Made by a program: the position numbers and the translations under genes. A DNA stretch of 64,000 nt from the NCBI GenBank assembly GCA_963977065.1, contig CAXBNF010000004.1, forward strand, positions 62,001 to 126,000, written 5' to 3'. Within the stretch, counting starts at the first letter, position 1. The number at the start of each line of letters is the position of its first letter. Below are positions 60,597 through 64,000 of the stretch, piece by piece. The notes beneath the pieces were generated by a model. That model worked only from the letters and a program-made list of their open reading frames with translations, did no database searches and had not been told where the DNA came from. The stretch comes from Planktosalinus sp963977065. Its GTDB lineage: Bacteria; Bacteroidota; Bacteroidia; Flavobacteriales; Flavobacteriaceae.

Positions 60597-61184
60597 CAAA
60601 AAAATAACCGGACTTTGTGAAAGGGAGAGTGGGAGCAAAGGTTTCAGGCTCTTTTAATTTGATCTTCACTATTTTAATGAACTAAAAATTTTAAAAGCAA
60701 TTCCAAAATTAAACCCGGCCTAAGAAAAATAACCGTAAAGAATTTTGTAAAATGAGCCGTTAAGCATTTTCTTCTGTTTGAGCCGGCAAAATTGGAGTTT
60801 AAAAAACGTTTTAGAGTTTAATAAGATTGGTTAATTATCTTAAAATTCTTTCGGGCGAGTTAAGAAAATGTAGGCTTATTTTGCAAAATTTAGGCTATTT
60901 TTCTTAAGCCTAGATTTTTTTGTTTCTTTTTTCATCGATGGAAATCGACGAAGGAGATTCACGAAAACCTATAAAAAACAATACAGGGTCTTGAGTAAAA
61001 AAGAAAAGAAAGTAAATGGAATATCCGGAGTATTAAAAATAATCCAACATATACTTAACACTACCTAATTTTCATTTTACAAAAAATTAATACACCTTCA
61101 TTTTTACGCCGCAGCGAACGAAATTTTTAGGAACGCTTTCGTCAGCCTAGGTCCCGCACCTGTTGCGGGATTTGGTTCTACGTC
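60597..61184. other. Non-coding stretch between the two M48 3' ends
   Basis: About 590 bases without a credible gene. It contains an AAGCCTAGATTTTTTTGTTT segment and a TTTTTTGTTTC / GAAAAGAAAG pair of a type frequent in Bacteroidota intergenic DNA, and a hairpin TCCCGCA-CCTGT-TGCGGGA at 61152-61170 just before the duplicated gene end. It may be inserted DNA. Confidence 0.5.
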
Positions 61185-61363
61185 ATCCCGCTGAAGCAGC
61201 AGAATTGTGGCGCAGAATGCAACAACAGAGCGGTGGTGCCGCGCCACCTGAATTCCTGAGTACACACCCTGCAAGCCAAACACGCATCAACAACATACTA
61301 TCCTGGGTAGAAGAATCAAAAGCAGAAGCACGCAAGTTTGGAGTGACTACTTTTAAAAAGTAA
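61185..61363 (+). pseudogene. Duplicated 3' fragment of the M48 protease gene
   Basis: The frame encodes EAAELWRRMQQQSGG to ARKFGVTTFKK, identical in protein to the end of the gene at 59775. Its first 20 bases differ by several synonymous changes (GAAGCAGCAGAATTG against GAAGCTGCCGAACTA), while from TGGCGCAGAATG (61208, matching 60441) on the DNA is identical to beyond the stop codon. No start or export signal exists, so it is not expressed as a protease. The terminator at 61406 follows this second copy, not the intact gene. Confidence 0.8.
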
Positions 61364-61405
61364 CAAAAAAACAAGCTGATTCATCAACTTATTTTTTATT
61401 TTAGG

Positions 61406-61431
61406 AGCTGCCTTTCAGGGCAGCTTTTTTT
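61406..61431 (+). terminator. Strong intrinsic terminator
   Basis: AGCTGCC-TTTCAG-GGCAGCT followed by six T. It probably belonged to the M48 gene before the 767-bp duplication/insertion. Confidence 0.85.
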
Positions 61432-61442
61432 ATATACTATCG

Positions 61443-62780
61443 ATGACAAAACAAACACCGGAAAAAGGAAGTAAAAAACTCCTCTTTGCCTGGGCATTTT
61501 ACGACTGGGCAAACTCAGTCTATAGCCTGGTCATAGCATCAGCAATATTTCCCATTTACTATGCCTCTTTGTTTGAGGCTGCAAATACAGAAACCGTCAC
61601 AGTTTTTGGTGGCGAAATACGCAGCACCCCCCTCATTAGCTATGTCACTGCAGCTGCCTTTCTATTAGTAGCCTTTATGTCACCACTTCTTTCAGGTATT
61701 GCAGATTATGTGGGAAATAAGAAAAAATTCATGCAATTTTTCTGTTACCTGGGCAGCGCTTCCTGTATCGGCTTGTTCTGGTTTAGTCTGGATGCCATTT
61801 ACTTTAGCCTGCTTTGCTATTTTTTAGCATTGATTGGCTTTTGGGGCAGTTTGGTGTTTTACAATTCTTACTTGCCTGATATTGCTTACAATGAACAACA
61901 GGACAAAGCGAGCGCCCGTGGCTTTTCTATGGGGTATGTGGGCAGTGTGGTTTTGTTGCTTTTTAATCTATGGATGGTCATGAAACCACAGTTTTTTGGT
62001 CTTGGAGAAGGAGGGGAGGCAGCCATGCTGGCCATGAAAATTTCGTTTGTAACCGTGGGAGTCTGGTGGGCGCTTTTTAGCCAATATAGTTTTTATTACT
62101 TACCGGTGGGTCCCAAAAACAATAACAAAATTACCCGCAATGTGCTATTAAACGGTTTTAGAGAACTTCAAAAAGTGCAAAAATCATTGCTGGAAAACAT
62201 CCAACTCAAACGGTATCTGTCTGCCTTCTTTGTGTATAGTATGGCGGTACAAACCGTGATGCTTGTCGCGACATATTTTGGCGAACAGGAAATCAACTGG
62301 GCAGATTCCACAGAAAAAACAATGGGGCTCATTATAAGCATTCTTATCATACAACTGGTGGCTGTGCTTGGCGCCGAAATGACCTCAAGGTCTTCTGAAC
62401 GCTTTGGAAACATCCCCACACTTATTGTGATCAACAGCATCTGGCTGGTGATTTGTATCGTTGCATACACCATAACAGAACCCATACAGTTTTATGTAAC
62501 CGCCGGTGTGGTAGGTCTTGTTATGGGTGGAATTCAATCGCTTTCGCGTTCTACCTATTCTAAGTTTTTACCGGAAACCAAAGACACCACCTCCTATTTT
62601 AGTTTTTTTGATGTGACCGAAAAAATTGGGATAGTCATCGGGATGATGCTTTATGGGTTTATTGACCAAATTACCGGAAGTATGCGCAATTCGGTATTGT
62701 TTCTTGTCGTTTTTTTCTTTTTAGGTATTGTATTGCTGTTACGCGTTCCGCGAAAACCGGCTTCTGATAGTATCAAGTAA
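61443..62780 (+). CDS. MFS transporter, UMF1/Atg22-like family
   Basis: A 445-residue transporter with twelve membrane helices. The opening FAWAFYDWANSVYSLVIASA, with the Y-D-W-A-N-S signature, identifies the UMF1 (vacuole effluxer Atg22-like) family of the major facilitator superfamily. The loop YNEQQDKASARGFSMGYVGS is also characteristic. Members are proposed to export amino acids or small metabolites, but the substrate here is unknown. Its start is 11 bases after the terminator T-run, so the leader is very short and the promoter must overlap the duplicated M48 region. Confidence 0.88.
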   Translation: MTKQTPEKGSKKLLFAWAFYDWANSVYSLVIASAIFPIYYASLFEAANTETVTVFGGEIRSTPLISYVTAAAFLLVAFMSPLLSGIADYVGNKKKFMQFFCYLGSASCIGLFWFSLDAIYFSLLCYFLALIGFWGSLVFYNSYLPDIAYNEQQDKASARGFSMGYVGSVVLLLFNLWMVMKPQFFGLGEGGEAAMLAMKISFVTVGVWWALFSQYSFYYLPVGPKNNNKITRNVLLNGFRELQKVQKSLLENIQLKRYLSAFFVYSMAVQTVMLVATYFGEQEINWADSTEKTMGLIISILIIQLVAVLGAEMTSRSSERFGNIPTLIVINSIWLVICIVAYTITEPIQFYVTAGVVGLVMGGIQSLSRSTYSKFLPETKDTTSYFSFFDVTEKIGIVIGMMLYGFIDQITGSMRNSVLFLVVFFFLGIVLLLRVPRKPASDSIK

Positions 62781-62926
62781 CAAAATGATAAGAAGCCTCC
62801 CCACAATCAAGAACCTTTTTCAAGGCAATTTTTTATCAAAAAATGAGTTGTATGAATAAATTGAACTTCAAATAAATATTTTTTACTTAAGTTTGCGAAG
62901 CATCCAACTAGTTTAAAAATCTACTT

Positions 62927-64000
62927 ATGAACCTGAAACATATTTTCAAAACAGTATTTATTAGTGCCTTTGTTTTTATTTCCTGTGACAACGAACCCCT
63001 GGAAGGTGAGTTTGTTGTTGATGACCCCACAGTCCTTATACCCGAATTTACAGCAGAAATTGAAGGCTTTACCTTCATTGCAGATACCGCTCGGGCACAG
63101 ACTGTTCAGGGTGTGACTACAATCACCGGAATTAGAAGCAATGGCGATGTAATCGATTTGAGACTCAACGGTGCCGGTGTGGGTACTTTTGATATGGTCA
63201 CTCAGGGTGAGGCAATTTTTGGAATCAATGTAGATCCCACTGCTTTTTCATCCCGAAACCAAGGAGGTTCAGGGCAGGTTGTAGTCACTCAATATGATAC
63301 CCAACTGGAAGTGATTTCAGGCACATTCTCTTTCACAGCTACACGACCCTTGCTGGATGCTAATGGTCAGCCCATACTGGATGGAACGGGCAACCCCACT
63401 TTTGATGTTGTTGTCATTTCGGAAGGAGCTTTTACAAACATCGCTCTTGAAAGTGATGGAAGCGTGGGTGGAGGAGATGAACCCGAATTCTTTGCAGAGG
63501 TTGACGGCTTGCCTTTTGTTGCCGGAAGTGAAAATGCAGGTGCCACTTTTATAGAAGAGACAAACACACTTATTATACAAGGAATTAACAACGAAAGACT
63601 CATACAAATCAATATCATCAATCCCGAATTAGGAACTTTTGACCTGGGTGCAGAAACTGAAAATGACAGCAAAGCAACTTACATAGTTGATGAACAGGAA
63701 CCTTATTCAAGTCTGCTATCTGAGGGCGGTTCCGGAACAATAACAATCACGATGCTCGACCTGGAAAACAATACTGTATCAGGTACATTTTCATTTGTTG
63801 CCGGAAGAAATGAAGGAACAGAAACCGTGACGATTGAAAGCGGCTTTTTTAACAACCTTGTGATCGCTGCCGGCTTGCCAGGGGAGGGAGATGACTTTAT
63901 GTTTGCTTTTATTGATGGAATCTCTTTTTCAGCTGATGATATTTCAGTGATAACCGAAGAAAACCATACCATCCAAGCAATCAAAACAAGCACAGGCGAA
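62927..64000 (+). CDS. Lipoprotein with repeated DUF6252-like domains (3' end outside window)
   Basis: The frame from ATG 62927 stays open to the window end (358 codons). The N-terminus MNLKHIFKTVFISAFVFISC is a lipoprotein signal (Cys20). Three similar units follow, beginning FTAEIEGFTFIADTARAQTV, FFAEVDGLPFVAGSENAGAT and MFAFIDGISFSADDISVITE, with FDMVTQGE and FDLGAETEN and a GTFSFTATRP / GTFSFVAGRN strand between them. The repeat matches the DUF6252 type of beta proteins of Flavobacteriia. Function unknown, likely surface exposed. A promoter was not identified. Confidence 0.8.
   Translation, partial: MNLKHIFKTVFISAFVFISCDNEPLEGEFVVDDPTVLIPEFTAEIEGFTFIADTARAQTVQGVTTITGIRSNGDVIDLRLNGAGVGTFDMVTQGEAIFGINVDPTAFSSRNQGGSGQVVVTQYDTQLEVISGTFSFTATRPLLDANGQPILDGTGNPTFDVVVISEGAFTNIALESDGSVGGGDEPEFFAEVDGLPFVAGSENAGATFIEETNTLIIQGINNERLIQINIINPELGTFDLGAETENDSKATYIVDEQEPYSSLLSEGGSGTITITMLDLENNTVSGTFSFVAGRNEGTETVTIESGFFNNLVIAAGLPGEGDDFMFAFIDGISFSADDISVITEENHTIQAIKTSTGE

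Overview
The window reads as chromosomal DNA of a member of the Bacteroidota, most likely a Flavobacteriaceae-type (probably marine) bacterium. The evidence is low GC, TAnnTTTG-type -7 boxes such as TATATTTG, start codons without clear Shine-Dalgarno sequences, a CarboxypepD_reg plus TonB-dependent receptor, a MoxR/DUF58/DUF4350/SpoIIM/RDD membrane cluster, and many small lipoproteins and membrane proteins. No rRNA, tRNA, CRISPR array or integrase gene was recognised.

Layout. 0-9.7 kb is mostly core: the end of dnaJ, an ABC exporter pair, an MscS channel, a sigma-54-type response regulator without a DNA-binding domain, a PPK2 kinase, two M28 peptidases and a sterol desaturase-like hydroxylase. 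9.7-14.4 kb holds an isoprenylcysteine methyltransferase-like protein and an exopolysaccharide segment (Wzy-like polymerase/ligase, GT4 glycosyltransferase, polyprenyl phosphosugar transferase). 14.4-23.1 kb holds OxyR and the MoxR cluster with divergent RDD and TRIC-like genes. 23.1-39.6 kb is an AT-rich accessory region of hypothetical secreted proteins, imperfect palindromes, a 211-bp tandem repeat and a Y1 transposase surrounded by REP-like hairpins. 39.6-46 kb returns to core-like genes (cyclophilin, NUDIX, PlsC, ECF sigma factor with membrane partner, TonB receptor). 46-53 kb is accessory again (amidohydrolase, LytTR regulator, retropepsin-like lipoprotein, beta-lactamase-like hydrolase, a broken outer-membrane protein gene). 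53-57 kb is an HxlR-controlled operon of small membrane proteins and an SDR oxidoreductase. 57-64 kb holds paired MsrB enzymes, lipoproteins, an M48 metalloprotease with a duplicated 3' end, and an MFS transporter.

The most interesting structure is a set of gene cassettes between 23 and 48 kb. Single genes are tightly bounded by 120-145 bp imperfect palindromes (best copies 31476-31598, 32033-32166, 33058-33192, 37350-37491, 47652-47781) that begin with an xAAC box and end with a GTT box. In three cassettes the first 9-12 bases are almost exactly the reverse complement of the left end of the palindrome that closes the same cassette; a fourth matches less well. That is the signature of integron cassettes and their attC sites. 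A second repeat family ending in CTAATG^TTG (23357, 31617, 46094 and a weaker copy near 36615) sits immediately before the first cassette at each locus and could be an attI-like landing site. No integrase is in the window, so this is an integron-like (CALIN-like) system dispersed over several loci; cassette mobility is inference.
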